Assembly (NCBI RefSeq): GCF_031010175.1
Contig: NZ_JAUAMB010000008.1
Location: 1 to 64,000, forward strand
Direction: 5' to 3'
Length of the DNA: 64,000 bases
From: Halomonas sp. SpR1
GTDB taxonomy: Bacteria; Pseudomonadota; Gammaproteobacteria; Pseudomonadales; Halomonadaceae
This document shows, one piece after another, positions 54,296 to 63,165 of the stretch (position 1 is the stretch's first letter; each line of letters starts with the position of its first letter). Both the position numbers and the translations under genes were made by a program. The notes under the pieces are model-generated. The model searched no databases, was not told the DNA's origin, and saw only the letters and a program-made list of their open reading frames with translations.

Positions 54296-55543
54296 ATGCA
54301 AGTTTCCATTGATGCCCAGCGATTATGGTCAAGTTTAATGGCGATGGCAGAGATCGGCGCTACCCCCAACGGCGGCAGCAACCGCTTGGCACTTACGCCA
54401 GAAGATACTGCCGGTCGGCAGCTATTGATTGAGTGGTGCGCCGACATTGGCTGTCACGTTCGCAGTGATGCAGTGGGCAATCTTTTTTTTCGTCGACCCG
54501 GCGCACGTGACGATCTGGCGCCCGCCGCTGTCGGCAGCCACCTGGATACCCAGCCGAAAGGTGGCCGCTTCGACGGCGTGCTGGGGGTTCTCGCGGGTCT
54601 GGAAGTGTTTCGCACCCTGCACGATCACCAAATCGTTACCGAGCGACCACTGGAACTGATCGTTTGGACGAACGAAGAAGGCAGCCGTTTTGCCCCCGCG
54701 ATGGTGGCTTCTGGTACCTATGCGGGGATGTTTACTGTGGATGAAACCCTAGCTCGCCAGGACGAACAGGGGGTCAGTTTTGAACAGGCCCTTGATGAGA
54801 CAGGCATGAAGGGCAGCCTGCCTATTGGCGAGCCTCGGTTAGCCAGCTTTCTGGAACTGCATATCGAACAGGGGCCGGTGCTTGAAGAAGAGGGCTTAGA
54901 TATCGGTGTGGTCACCGGGGTGCAAGGGATGCGCTGGTTTGATCTGACGATTGAAGGCAACGCTGCTCATGCAGGTACTACCCCCATGGCATATCGTCAT
55001 GACGCCCTCGCCGCTGCCGCCCGGCTCATTGATCGTCTATACGCCATCGCCGCCGCCGACACCAGCGGTGACAGCAAGGTGACCTTTGGCTGTCTGGAGA
55101 TCGATACGCCTTCTCGCAACGTGATTCCTGCCCAGGTCACCATGACTGTCGATCTTCGTCATGTGCACGACGATCAGCTAGACGCGCTGGAGGCCCGCTT
55201 TTATACCGAGCTAGATGCCTTGGTAGAGACCTTTGGTGTAGTGGTATCGCCGCAGCGCCTCTGGAACTCCCCAATGGTCGCATTTAACGAGCAGTGTATT
55301 GCGTCCATCGAACAGGCGACAAGGACACGCGGCATTGCTTACCGCCGAATGCTCAGTGGTGCGGGCCACGATGCGGTGAATGTGGCACGGGTGGCTCCCA
55401 CCGCGATGATCTTTATTCCCTGTCGCGATGGCATTAGCCATAACGAAGCCGAGTACTCAACGCCGGAGCAGTGTGCACTTGGCGCCCAAGTGCTTTGCGA
55501 CGCGCTACTGCATAACGCTAATGACCTTGAGGTTACCCAATGA
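54296..55543 (+). CDS. M20 family amidohydrolase, candidate N-carbamoylputrescine hydrolase
   Basis: A 415-residue di-metal amidase of the carbamoylase/hydantoinase branch. It shows GSHLDTQPKGGRFDGVLG, TNEEGSRFAPAMVASG, LHIEQGPVLEE, HAGTTPMAYRHDAL and SGAGHDAVNVARVAPTAM with ISHNEAEYS. It closely resembles the M20 gene at 6108. It shares an operon with the aldehyde dehydrogenase and is divergent from aguA's operon, so it may take the place of AguB by releasing putrescine from N-carbamoylputrescine. This substrate is inferred; N-carbamoyl amino acids are the family norm. AGGAG stands 7 bases before the ATG. Confidence 0.85.
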   Translation: MQVSIDAQRLWSSLMAMAEIGATPNGGSNRLALTPEDTAGRQLLIEWCADIGCHVRSDAVGNLFFRRPGARDDLAPAAVGSHLDTQPKGGRFDGVLGVLAGLEVFRTLHDHQIVTERPLELIVWTNEEGSRFAPAMVASGTYAGMFTVDETLARQDEQGVSFEQALDETGMKGSLPIGEPRLASFLELHIEQGPVLEEEGLDIGVVTGVQGMRWFDLTIEGNAAHAGTTPMAYRHDALAAAARLIDRLYAIAAADTSGDSKVTFGCLEIDTPSRNVIPAQVTMTVDLRHVHDDQLDALEARFYTELDALVETFGVVVSPQRLWNSPMVAFNEQCIASIEQATRTRGIAYRRMLSGAGHDAVNVARVAPTAMIFIPCRDGISHNEAEYSTPEQCALGAQVLCDALLHNANDLEVTQ

Positions 55544-57039
55544 GTACAACTGTCCCCATGCACCAGTCCGAGTGGCAATCACTGGCAGACACGCTCTCCT
55601 TTGAAACCCGCGCCTATATCAACGACACCTTTGTCGAGGCACAGCGCGGCGCCACCCTATCCACGGTGAACCCAGCCACCGGCAAGGTGTTAGCCAAGGT
55701 CGCCAGCTGTGATGACGCTGATGCCGAGCTCGCTACTCATGCTGCTCGGCAGGCCTTTGATCGAGGAGAGTGGTCGCGACGCGCGCCAGGTCAGCGCAAA
55801 GCCACGCTGCTTGAACTTGCGGCGTTAATGCAGGCCCATAGACACGAGCTTGCGCTGCTAGACACTCTGGATATGGGGAAACCGATTACCAGTGCCCTGG
55901 GGGATATTGACGGCGCCATCGGCTGCCTGCGTTATACCGCCGAAAGTATCGATAAGCTTTACGGTGAAGTGGCCCCGACAGACAATCATCACCTCGGTTT
56001 GATTGTGCGCGAGCCACTCGGGGTAGTGGTATCCATCGTCCCCTGGAACTTCCCGCTCATGATGACCGCCTGGAAGATTGCACCGGCATTGGCGGCCGGT
56101 AACAGCGTTATTCTCAAGCCCTCAGAAAAATCGCCGTTATCGGCGCTACGCCTTGCTCAACTAAGCCAACAAGCAGGCCTGCCCGCTGGGGTGTTCCAAG
56201 TACTCCCCGGCTATGGTCATACCGTAGGTAAAGCGCTTGCCCTATCGATGCAGGTCGACTGCCTCGCTTTTACCGGCTCCACCCAAGTGGGCAAACAGCT
56301 CATGCAGTACGCGGGCCAGTCCAATTTGAAACGCGTTTATCTGGAGTGCGGCGGCAAAAGCCCCAACCTCATCTTTGCCGACTGCAAAAATCTAGACGTC
56401 GCAGCTCAGCACGCCGCCGCTGCCATTTTTCATAATCAAGGTGAAGTCTGTATCGCTGGCTCACGGCTGTTGGTGGAAAACCGCATTCGCAATGCCTTCG
56501 TTGAGAAAGTGGTGGACGCTGCGGCTGCCATGCAACCAGGCGACCCACTCGACCCGCAAAGCTTTATGGGGGCGATGGTAGATGACACTCAATACCAGCG
56601 GGTGCTTGATTATATCCGCCAGGGGCAAGAAGAGGGTGCCACGTTGCGTACCGGCGGACAGCCATTAGATAGCCCCGGGCTCTTTATTCTTCCCACCGTA
56701 TTTGACGATGTCACCCCGGCCATGACCATAGGTCGCGAGGAGATCTTCGGGCCGGTGCTGTCGGTTTTTGGCTTCGATACCGAAGAAGAGGCGTTGGCCC
56801 TGGCCAACGACAGCGAATACGGCTTGGCTGCCGCCGTCTGGAGCCAGGACATTGATCGTATTATGCGCGTTTCACGCAAGCTGCACTCTGGGCAGGTCTA
56901 CGTTAATAACTGGGCAGGCCCGGACATGACAGTGCCGTTCGGTGGGGTGAAGCAGTCTGGAAATGGGCGGGATAAATCACTGCACTCCATTGACGAATAT
57001 ACGGAGATCAAGACCATCTGGATGTCCCTCAACGCTTGA
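55540..57039 (+). CDS. Aldehyde dehydrogenase (PuuC/KauB-like)
   Basis: A 499-residue NAD(P)-dependent enzyme. It shows SIVPWNFPLMMTAWKIAPAL, AFTGSTQVGKQLM, YLECGGKSPNLIFADC, the catalytic cysteine in HNQGEVCIAGSRLLVEN and EEIFGPVLSVFGF. The best matches by memory are gamma-glutamyl-gamma-aminobutyraldehyde and 4-guanidinobutyraldehyde dehydrogenases. Here it would oxidise 4-aminobutyraldehyde to GABA, which could then enter gabT/gabD. Its ATG overlaps the M20 stop by 4 bases (ATGA), showing tight coupling. Confidence 0.9.
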   Translation: MSTTVPMHQSEWQSLADTLSFETRAYINDTFVEAQRGATLSTVNPATGKVLAKVASCDDADAELATHAARQAFDRGEWSRRAPGQRKATLLELAALMQAHRHELALLDTLDMGKPITSALGDIDGAIGCLRYTAESIDKLYGEVAPTDNHHLGLIVREPLGVVVSIVPWNFPLMMTAWKIAPALAAGNSVILKPSEKSPLSALRLAQLSQQAGLPAGVFQVLPGYGHTVGKALALSMQVDCLAFTGSTQVGKQLMQYAGQSNLKRVYLECGGKSPNLIFADCKNLDVAAQHAAAAIFHNQGEVCIAGSRLLVENRIRNAFVEKVVDAAAAMQPGDPLDPQSFMGAMVDDTQYQRVLDYIRQGQEEGATLRTGGQPLDSPGLFILPTVFDDVTPAMTIGREEIFGPVLSVFGFDTEEEALALANDSEYGLAAAVWSQDIDRIMRVSRKLHSGQVYVNNWAGPDMTVPFGGVKQSGNGRDKSLHSIDEYTEIKTIWMSLNA

Positions 57040-57079
57040 TATAAAACCACAACTCATCAATACAATTTATCAATACAAT

Positions 57080-57115
57080 CGCCCTGTATGCTGATTTAAA
57101 AAGCCATACAGGGCG
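57080..57115. terminator. Hairpin between the convergent ALDH and TctC genes
   Basis: An 11-bp stem, CGCCCTGTATG with CATACAGGGCG, with a 14-base AT-rich loop. There is no long T-run, but its place between two convergent genes suggests a bidirectional terminator. The sequence ATCAATACAAT is directly repeated just to its left. Confidence 0.65.
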
Positions 57116-57138
57116 CTATAGACACTCAACAGTTAGTT

Positions 57139-58107
57139 TTAGAAATCGATATTTTCTGCGGCTCGTGTTAACGCAGCTTCATTTTCGTCTAAGAAAAGCT
57201 GATATTCATCGGTGGGTAGGAAATGAACGACTGAGCCAAACTCATTCTCTATACGACTTCTAATACTTTCATCTTCAAGCGCTTTAGAATAAGCATCCGC
57301 CAATACCTCTAAAATATGTGAGGGGGTGCCTTTGGGAGCGAAAATGCCTCGATTGGTAGCACTGACCAAGTCCACCTGCTGTTCTCTTAAGGTAGGCACC
57401 TCCTCTAACCCTTTAAGGCGTTCATCATGAGACACACCTAAAGGCCGGAAATCACCACTCTCGAAAAAAGCACGGCTTGAAGGCATATCAGCGTTAACGA
57501 AATCTATCTCTTGCGCCATCAGTGCCGCAATCTGCTCGTTGGTGTCCTGATACCCGACAAATCGTACGTCTTCTGTGTTAACACCAAGCGCATCGAATAG
57601 CCGCACCCAGTAGAAGTGATCCACCGAAGAGGGCGTCATTCCAAAAGTTACTTCACCCGGATGTTCAGAGATATAGCTGGCCAGTTCAGTTATATCGCCT
57701 ACGGGATGGTCAGCGTAGGTCATCGGAATCACAATCGTTTGGGTCAACAGTGCCACGGGCTCAAAGGCATCGTAAGAGTAATCGACCGTGCCCGCGAGGC
57801 GTGAAAGCGCGATCGTATCGTGACTCCCCAGAAGCGTATAGCCATCCGGCTGCGCTTCTTTGACATGACGTGAACCGGTCGTTGCCCCAGCGCCTGCCAT
57901 ATTGACAGGTATCACCGACACGCCTAAATGCTTTTCTGCTTCTTTCGAGACTAAACGAAATATGGCGTCGGTTGCCCCTCCAGGGCCATAGGGGATAACC
58001 ATACGGATATCTTGTTGGGGATAATCTGACGCTGAAGCGTTTAATGCTACTGTGCTCGAAGCGATTACGATAGCAGAGATAAAGCGCGTTACTTTTTTAT
58101 CCAACAT
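57139..58107 (-). CDS. TctC/Bug-family tripartite tricarboxylate transporter binding protein
   Basis: A 322-residue periplasmic binding protein with a Sec signal peptide (RFISAIVIASSTVALNASA). It shows the family features DYPQQDIRMVIPYGPGGATD and TLLGSHDTIALSRLAG, and a mid-protein segment with the ligand-binding aspartate region. It binds a carboxylate or related solute. The usual partners TctA and TctB are absent here, so it is an orphan. The agmatine genes may suggest a related solute, but nothing confirms that. I chose ATG at 58107 with AAGGTG upstream. Confidence 0.87.
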   Translation of the reverse strand: MLDKKVTRFISAIVIASSTVALNASASDYPQQDIRMVIPYGPGGATDAIFRLVSKEAEKHLGVSVIPVNMAGAGATTGSRHVKEAQPDGYTLLGSHDTIALSRLAGTVDYSYDAFEPVALLTQTIVIPMTYADHPVGDITELASYISEHPGEVTFGMTPSSVDHFYWVRLFDALGVNTEDVRFVGYQDTNEQIAALMAQEIDFVNADMPSSRAFFESGDFRPLGVSHDERLKGLEEVPTLREQQVDLVSATNRGIFAPKGTPSHILEVLADAYSKALEDESIRSRIENEFGSVVHFLPTDEYQLFLDENEAALTRAAENIDF

Positions 58108-58214
58108 GGTCATCACCTTATTAATTAGTTAGTTATTGTGTGCTGACGCCATTACACTTTAGAAAATCGTTATCGTTATTTAATAAGAAAACTAGCAACA
58201 TAAGAAATTAAAAA

Positions 58215-58236
58215 AAATACCCTCATTGGGGTATAC
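58215..58236. promoter_or_regulatory. Second copy of the GGGGTATA dyad, upstream of TctC
   Basis: AAATACCCT-CATT-GGGGTATAC is an inverted repeat with core arms ATACCC and GGGTAT and the same 4-base spacer as the site at 54209-54230. It lies in the tctC upstream region, about 110 bases from its start and downstream of the LuxR-type gene. Confidence 0.6.
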
Positions 58237-58378
58237 GTAAATTGCCCACTCGGCCGTCCCATCAAACAATTGCAGCGATCAGGATGCGCAGAAACGTTTC
58301 TTCAGTTGCAGGATAGATGGGGGCAGCCATTAATCTGTTTTGGCCACACACAGTGTCCTCATATGCCGTTCGACATAC

Positions 58379-59239
58379 TCAGTTCCTGTCGCTTCTCGCA
58401 TTAATTTGCAGCGAGACGAGAGAAATGTGTTCAAGAAAGAGCTGAAACAACTGGGATTGACTGGAGACATCCAGGCGCTGGTAAATATGCTTACGGTGTA
58501 CCTTCACAGTGCCATCGCTAATATCCAGCTCCCGGGCCGCCGACTTGGTAGAGTGCCCCGCGAGCAACAGGCGAACGATTTCTTGTTCACGTGCCGTTAA
58601 AACCTCTCGGCCGAAGCTGGCGAAAGCAGCTTCCACTGGGGCGTACTTTTCCAATGTGGGCTGGAAGAGGGCGCCCTGCCATTTCCAGAACTCCATTAAC
58701 AAGGTTTCGATCATCGGCTCCACATTCTTCAGCACCTGCAGCGCACGTCGCTTCAAGGGCGCTTTTGCCTGAAAACCCAGCGATACCACCATCAAAACAT
58801 CATCCCCCACACGCGCGAAAAGACCAACCTCATCCGCCAACCCTAACCCGCGATAATAGTGGGCATAATAGTCACTGGATTCAAAACGATCAGGGGCTAG
58901 CTTCCGCAAACGGTGCACTCCGCTATCCAGGCCACCACTCATGGCGGTAAAAAAGGGATCCAATAAATACGCTCCGCTGAGGTAGCGATCTATTGCTTGA
59001 GGGCGATTTTCAGGCGGGTAATCATCATGAATTAGAAGTGGTCTGTGACGCCCTTTGTAAGTATTGATCAGAATCGTATCGAACCCGGTTATCGCACGCA
59101 GCACTTGCTCCAGCCGTAAGGGGAAATCGCGCTGCCCCGATGAACTTACTAAGATCGCCATATGCCGATGCCAAGCAGCACTTCCCGCACTCGCCAGAAA
59201 GGCGCAATCGATATCATCGGTTGTCGGGCAATATTTCAT
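58379..59239 (-). CDS. LuxR-type HTH transcriptional regulator
   Basis: A 286-residue regulator. The C-terminal (about 212-275) holds the GerE/LuxR HTH: LTAREQEIVRLLLAGHSTKS, AARELDISDGTVKVHRKHIY and QRLDVSSQSQ. The N-terminal part is of unknown sensor type, without obvious receiver or AHL domain. It lies upstream of tctC on the same strand, with the shared dyad between. It probably controls the amine and TctC genes; target sites are inferred. Confidence 0.87.
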   Translation of the reverse strand: MKYCPTTDDIDCAFLASAGSAAWHRHMAILVSSSGQRDFPLRLEQVLRAITGFDTILINTYKGRHRPLLIHDDYPPENRPQAIDRYLSGAYLLDPFFTAMSGGLDSGVHRLRKLAPDRFESSDYYAHYYRGLGLADEVGLFARVGDDVLMVVSLGFQAKAPLKRRALQVLKNVEPMIETLLMEFWKWQGALFQPTLEKYAPVEAAFASFGREVLTAREQEIVRLLLAGHSTKSAARELDISDGTVKVHRKHIYQRLDVSSQSQLFQLFLEHISLVSLQINARSDRN

Positions 59240-59406
59240 AAAAAGCGCTTCATCAGATTGTTAGACAAGACAATACTGCTTTGCAATAACACGGTAAACT
59301 CAGTAAATACCATTGACTGATTGCTTCCATTAATGGCTTTGTGTTGAGCGCACTAGATAAACGCTGCTAAGCTATTGATTCTTTCGTTTGAACACACGGG
59401 TGATGA

Positions 59407-59874
59407 ATGTTTGGTTCGCTGTTAGCGCTACTGGTGTCTCTACTGCTCGTCGGCCTTGCCGCCACGACCGGTGCGCGCTTTCGGCCTGATGGTTGGTACC
59501 GCGAACTAAGTAAGCCAAGTTGGACACCTCCGAATATCGCTTTCCCTATCGCTTGGGGCATACTGTATCTATTGATGGCTATCGCCGCATGGCGTATCTA
59601 TATAGTGGATGACTCAGCATGGCGCTCGGCAAGCTTAGTGACTTACGCGCTGCAGCTTTTGGTCAATGCTGCTTGGTCGTGGCTGTTCTTTGGGCGTAAA
59701 CGAATTGTCGCTGCGATGGTAGATATCATGGCGTTATTGGCGTTAATTACGATTGCCATCGCACTGTTTTTCCAGGTAGACGCCCTAGCCGCGTGGCTTA
59801 TGGTGCCCTACTGGCTCTGGGTTGCACTTGCGCTAGCCCTAAATGCCACTATTTTTCGGCTCAATAAAGCCTGA
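59407..59874 (+). CDS. TspO/MBR family membrane protein
   Basis: A 155-residue five-helix membrane protein. It shows WYRELSKPSWTPPNIAFPIAW, the classic TspO motif, followed by GILYLLMAIAAWRIY and NAAWSWLFFGRKRIVAA. TspO proteins bind tetrapyrroles, steroids or signals in the membrane and are linked to stress. Location beside the ZipA-like gene gives no further hint. Confidence 0.92.
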   Translation: MFGSLLALLVSLLLVGLAATTGARFRPDGWYRELSKPSWTPPNIAFPIAWGILYLLMAIAAWRIYIVDDSAWRSASLVTYALQLLVNAAWSWLFFGRKRIVAAMVDIMALLALITIAIALFFQVDALAAWLMVPYWLWVALALALNATIFRLNKA

Positions 59875-59906
59875 GCGTTGATTAAAAAACAAAGGGTTCT
59901 GAGAGT

Positions 59907-60506
59907 ATGGATCGCACTACCACTATAATAGTACTCGCCTTCATATCGCTGGTATTAGGTGCAATGGCAACGGCGATATTTATCTATGTCATTGTGCCCT
60001 GGCGGCGCCGACGGCGCGCAGCGAAAGAGAAAGCCGCTAACCCAACACCGACTCAAGCGAATAGCCCTCCAGAACAGTCCGAAACATCCACACCGGCCAA
60101 GCGCACTAACAATGTGAAACAGCACTCACTATTTATTATTTTTGATCAGCCGAGTGAGCGTTCAGATGAGCAGCTTACCGAGTGGTTGCGTGAGAAAGAC
60201 GCTCATTACGAACCGCTCAAAAAAGTATTCTTAATCAACGGACAGCAACCCGCTAACCCCATTACTATTGCCAATGCCTTTTTACCGGGAGAGCTGCCGG
60301 ATCTCTTCAGAGATGAGCGCGGCAGCGAAAAGATCAAAGGTATCAGCCTTATCGTCAAGCCCCCATTGCGTAAACGCCGAAACCAGCAAATGGTTGTTTT
60401 TGTTGAACTTGCTAAGGAAGCGGCGACGCTATTCAATGCCAATGTATTGGATACCGAGCACCAAGCGGCAACCGAAGGAACCTACGCTCAGATCATTGGC
60501 GAATAG
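59907..60506 (+). CDS. ZipA C-terminal-like membrane protein
   Basis: A 199-residue protein with an N-terminal anchor (about 7-32) followed by a basic run PWRRRRRAAKEKA and a Pro/Thr linker, then a C-terminal domain (about 72-199) resembling the FtsZ-binding domain of ZipA: HSLFIIFDQPSERSDEQ, ITIANAFLPGELPDLF, KGISLIVKPPL and ANVLDTEHQ. It is shorter than E. coli ZipA (328) and its linker is small. It is thus more likely a ZipA paralogue than the division protein itself. Confidence 0.7.
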   Translation: MDRTTTIIVLAFISLVLGAMATAIFIYVIVPWRRRRRAAKEKAANPTPTQANSPPEQSETSTPAKRTNNVKQHSLFIIFDQPSERSDEQLTEWLREKDAHYEPLKKVFLINGQQPANPITIANAFLPGELPDLFRDERGSEKIKGISLIVKPPLRKRRNQQMVVFVELAKEAATLFNANVLDTEHQAATEGTYAQIIGE

Positions 60507-60545
60507 CCTTAGCGATGCTTATAAAAATAGCTTGTACACATAGGC

Positions 60546-62135
60546 TTACACCACCCCCTGGCTACGCAGGTAGTCGTCATAACTGCCGCTGAAATCGACG
60601 ATGCCTTCCGGCTGCATATCAATAATGCGCGTGGCTAATGATGAAACGAATTCGCGGTCGTGGCTGACAAATAGCAGCGTCCCGGGGTAGTTCTCCAAGG
60701 CTAGGTTTAATGCCTCGATAGACTCCATATCCAGGTGGTTGGTCGGCTCATCCATCAGCATTACGTTGGGCTGAGTGAGGATTAACTTACCGAACAGCAT
60801 GCGCCCCTGCTCGCCACCGGAAATCACCTTCACTGACTTGCCGATATCATCACTGGAAAACAGCATCCGTCCTAAAGCACCGCGAACTACCTGCTCGCCC
60901 CCCTTGGTCCAGCGCGACATCCACTCAAACAGCGTGGCATCGACGGCAAAATCGTCACTGTGATCCTGGGCAAAAACGCCCACTTCAGCGGCCTCGGTCC
61001 ACTTCACTTCGCCAGCATCCGGGTGCAACTCGCCCGCCAGGGTTTTTAACAGTGTGGTTTTGCCAATGCCGTTAGGGCCGATAATCGCAATCCGCTCACC
61101 GGCCTCTACGGTCATGGAGAGACGCTCGAACAGCGGCTTTTCACCACCATAGCTCTTGGTAATGCCATCCACATTAACGGCGTTGCGGTGGATCTTCTTG
61201 GCCTGATCAAAGCGGATAAAGGGGCTAACCCGGCTGGATGGTTTGATGTCTTCCAGTTTGATTTTATCGATTTGACGCGCTCGCGAAGTGGCCTGCTTGG
61301 CCTTCGAGGCGTTGGCAGAGAAGCGGCTAACGAACTGCTGTAGCTCGGCAATCTGGGCCTTCTTCTTGGCGTTATCCGAGTGCTGACGCTCGCGGGCGGC
61401 AGTGGCAGCGGTCATGTAATCATCGTAGTTACCCGGGAACAGGGTAATTTCGCCGTAATCCAGATCCGCCATATGGGTGCAGACACTATTCAGGAAGTGG
61501 CGGTCGTGGGAGATGATAATCATGGTACTGCTGCGCGCTTTAAGAATATCTTCCAGCCAGCGGATAGTGTTGATATCCAAGTGGTTGGTAGGCTCATCCA
61601 GTAGCAGCACGTCCGGGTCTGAGAACAGCGCCTGGGCCAGCAGCACGCGCAGCTTCCAACCCGGTGAGACTTCGCTCATCGGGCCGGTGTGTTGCTCAAT
61701 GGGAATCCCCAGGCCTAGCAGCAGTTCACCTGCGCGGGACTCAGCGGTGTAGCCATCGAGCTCGGCAAAGCGCACTTCCAGATCAGCGACGGCCATGCCG
61801 TCCTCTTCGCTCATCTCTGCCAGCGAGTAAATGCGCTCGCGCTCGGCCGCGACCGACCAGAGCTCGACGTTGCCCATAATCACGGTATCGATAACGCGCT
61901 CGTTTTCAAACGCGAACTGATCCTGTCGTAGCTTACCTAGCCGGGTACTGCTATCCAGCATCACCTGGCCGGAAGAGGGCTCCAAATCACCACCAAGAAT
62001 TTTCATAAAGGTGGATTTGCCGCAGCCGTTCGCGCCGATCAGGCCGTAACGGTTGCCGTTATTGAATTTAACGGAGACATTTTCAAACAGGGGCTTGGCC
62101 CCAAACTGCATGGTGATATTGGCGGTTGCGATCAC
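60546..62135 (-). CDS. ybiT: ABC-F family ATPase YbiT
   Basis: A 529-residue cytosolic protein with two ABC domains and no membrane segment. It shows the first Walker [19 protein letters not shown], Walker [21 protein letters not shown], the linker rich in K and Q (about 240-310), the second Walker [19 protein letters not shown] and [17 protein letters not shown]. Length and wording fit E. coli YbiT (530). ABC-F proteins act on ribosomes. The start is GTG at 62135, by homology; the ribosome site is weak. An in-frame extension to 62210 is unlikely. Confidence 0.92.
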   Translation of the reverse strand: MIATANITMQFGAKPLFENVSVKFNNGNRYGLIGANGCGKSTFMKILGGDLEPSSGQVMLDSSTRLGKLRQDQFAFENERVIDTVIMGNVELWSVAAERERIYSLAEMSEEDGMAVADLEVRFAELDGYTAESRAGELLLGLGIPIEQHTGPMSEVSPGWKLRVLLAQALFSDPDVLLLDEPTNHLDINTIRWLEDILKARSSTMIIISHDRHFLNSVCTHMADLDYGEITLFPGNYDDYMTAATAARERQHSDNAKKKAQIAELQQFVSRFSANASKAKQATSRARQIDKIKLEDIKPSSRVSPFIRFDQAKKIHRNAVNVDGITKSYGGEKPLFERLSMTVEAGERIAIIGPNGIGKTTLLKTLAGELHPDAGEVKWTEAAEVGVFAQDHSDDFAVDATLFEWMSRWTKGGEQVVRGALGRMLFSSDDIGKSVKVISGGEQGRMLFGKLILTQPNVMLMDEPTNHLDMESIEALNLALENYPGTLLFVSHDREFVSSLATRIIDMQPEGIVDFSGSYDDYLRSQGVV

Positions 62136-62229
62136 AAAAAGGAGCCCGGTTAGCTTACATTTACAATACGAAAGGCTCGCGATTCTACGCGCTATTGGAC
62201 GGGTATTCACCCATCAGACTTTCGTCACA

Positions 62230-63084
62230 TCAGGTGATTGCCGGAATATCGAGTAGAAAGCGTTGATCATCAAGTGCTTGGCGCAGCCGCGAGTGCAAAA
62301 TATCGACGATCCCTTGGTGCTCCCCCACCAGCCTGGTCGTGGTAACGGAAAGCCCTGGATGCTGCTGTTCAGCGGCCGCACTAATCTCGGCAATATCGCC
62401 GCCCTCCCCGGCGTGGCGACCCGGCGAAAGAAACAGCATCGCCAAGATAACTGGCCCTGAACTGAACTCGGGTGATGCAAGCAAGTTTTCCAACAGCGGC
62501 TCGTTAAAGCGGTATTCCTCGCCCTCGCGGCGCTCCATGGAGGCAGCAGCAACGCATGCCACCTCTTCACCAAGCAGCACACTAAGCTGGCCTGTCAGGC
62601 GGTTACGCACGGCGGTAACTTCAGGAATCGGGCTGCCGTGATCCACCAGCGCCACATGCGGCTTGGTACCTGGCTGAAGTTTATCGCGCACGTTGTCGGC
62701 CAGCAGATGGGCTAAACGCAGATCGTTATCCCCGAACTCATCCACCAAGGGCTGAGCGACACGCACTTTTACATGAGGAAAGCGCTCTTGCAGCGTGGCC
62801 ATACGTTCAGGCAAGTAGCCGGTGAGGGCTTTGCTAGGGCCAAAAAAGAACGGGAGTACGACGATCTCCGTTGCCCCCTGTTCGGCACTGCGCTCGGCAG
62901 CGGGGCCAAGCGTTGTCGCAGGGATACCCTCAACCTTTTCAGCTGGTATCTTGTTGGAGTGCAGCAGCGAAGCCGCCTGCACGGTTTCGCCAATCAGCTC
63001 GCTAAGCAAGGCCGCCACGCGGCGCAAATTCAGCGTTGCCTGGGGCCGCAGGGAGCCATTATCGACCAGAAAAATCGCGCGCAT
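62230..63084 (-). CDS. Two-domain CbiX/SirB-like chelatase family protein
   Basis: A 284-residue protein of two similar halves, each with a CbiX-type fold. The second half retains the active-site histidine in VALVDHGSPIPEV, while the matching site of the first half reads FLVDNGSLRPQ, with Asn in place of His. It may insert metal into sirohydrochlorin or a related tetrapyrrole, or may act otherwise. I chose ATG at 63084 with GGGAG upstream; the longer frame adds 10 residues. Confidence 0.82.
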   Translation of the reverse strand: MRAIFLVDNGSLRPQATLNLRRVAALLSELIGETVQAASLLHSNKIPAEKVEGIPATTLGPAAERSAEQGATEIVVLPFFFGPSKALTGYLPERMATLQERFPHVKVRVAQPLVDEFGDNDLRLAHLLADNVRDKLQPGTKPHVALVDHGSPIPEVTAVRNRLTGQLSVLLGEEVACVAAASMERREGEEYRFNEPLLENLLASPEFSSGPVILAMLFLSPGRHAGEGGDIAEISAAAEQQHPGLSVTTTRLVGEHQGIVDILHSRLRQALDDQRFLLDIPAIT

Positions 63085-63165
63085 GTCTGTCTCCCAAGTG
63101 ATCGTCAGTGACATGATAAGATAGACGCTGAAACAAATACGCCGAGAACATGATGCTTGATACTA

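Noticed and set aside
59907..60506. True cell-division gene zipA
   Set aside because: It has the domain but is much shorter, lacks the long proline-glutamine linker, and is not beside ligA; it was kept as ZipA-like only.
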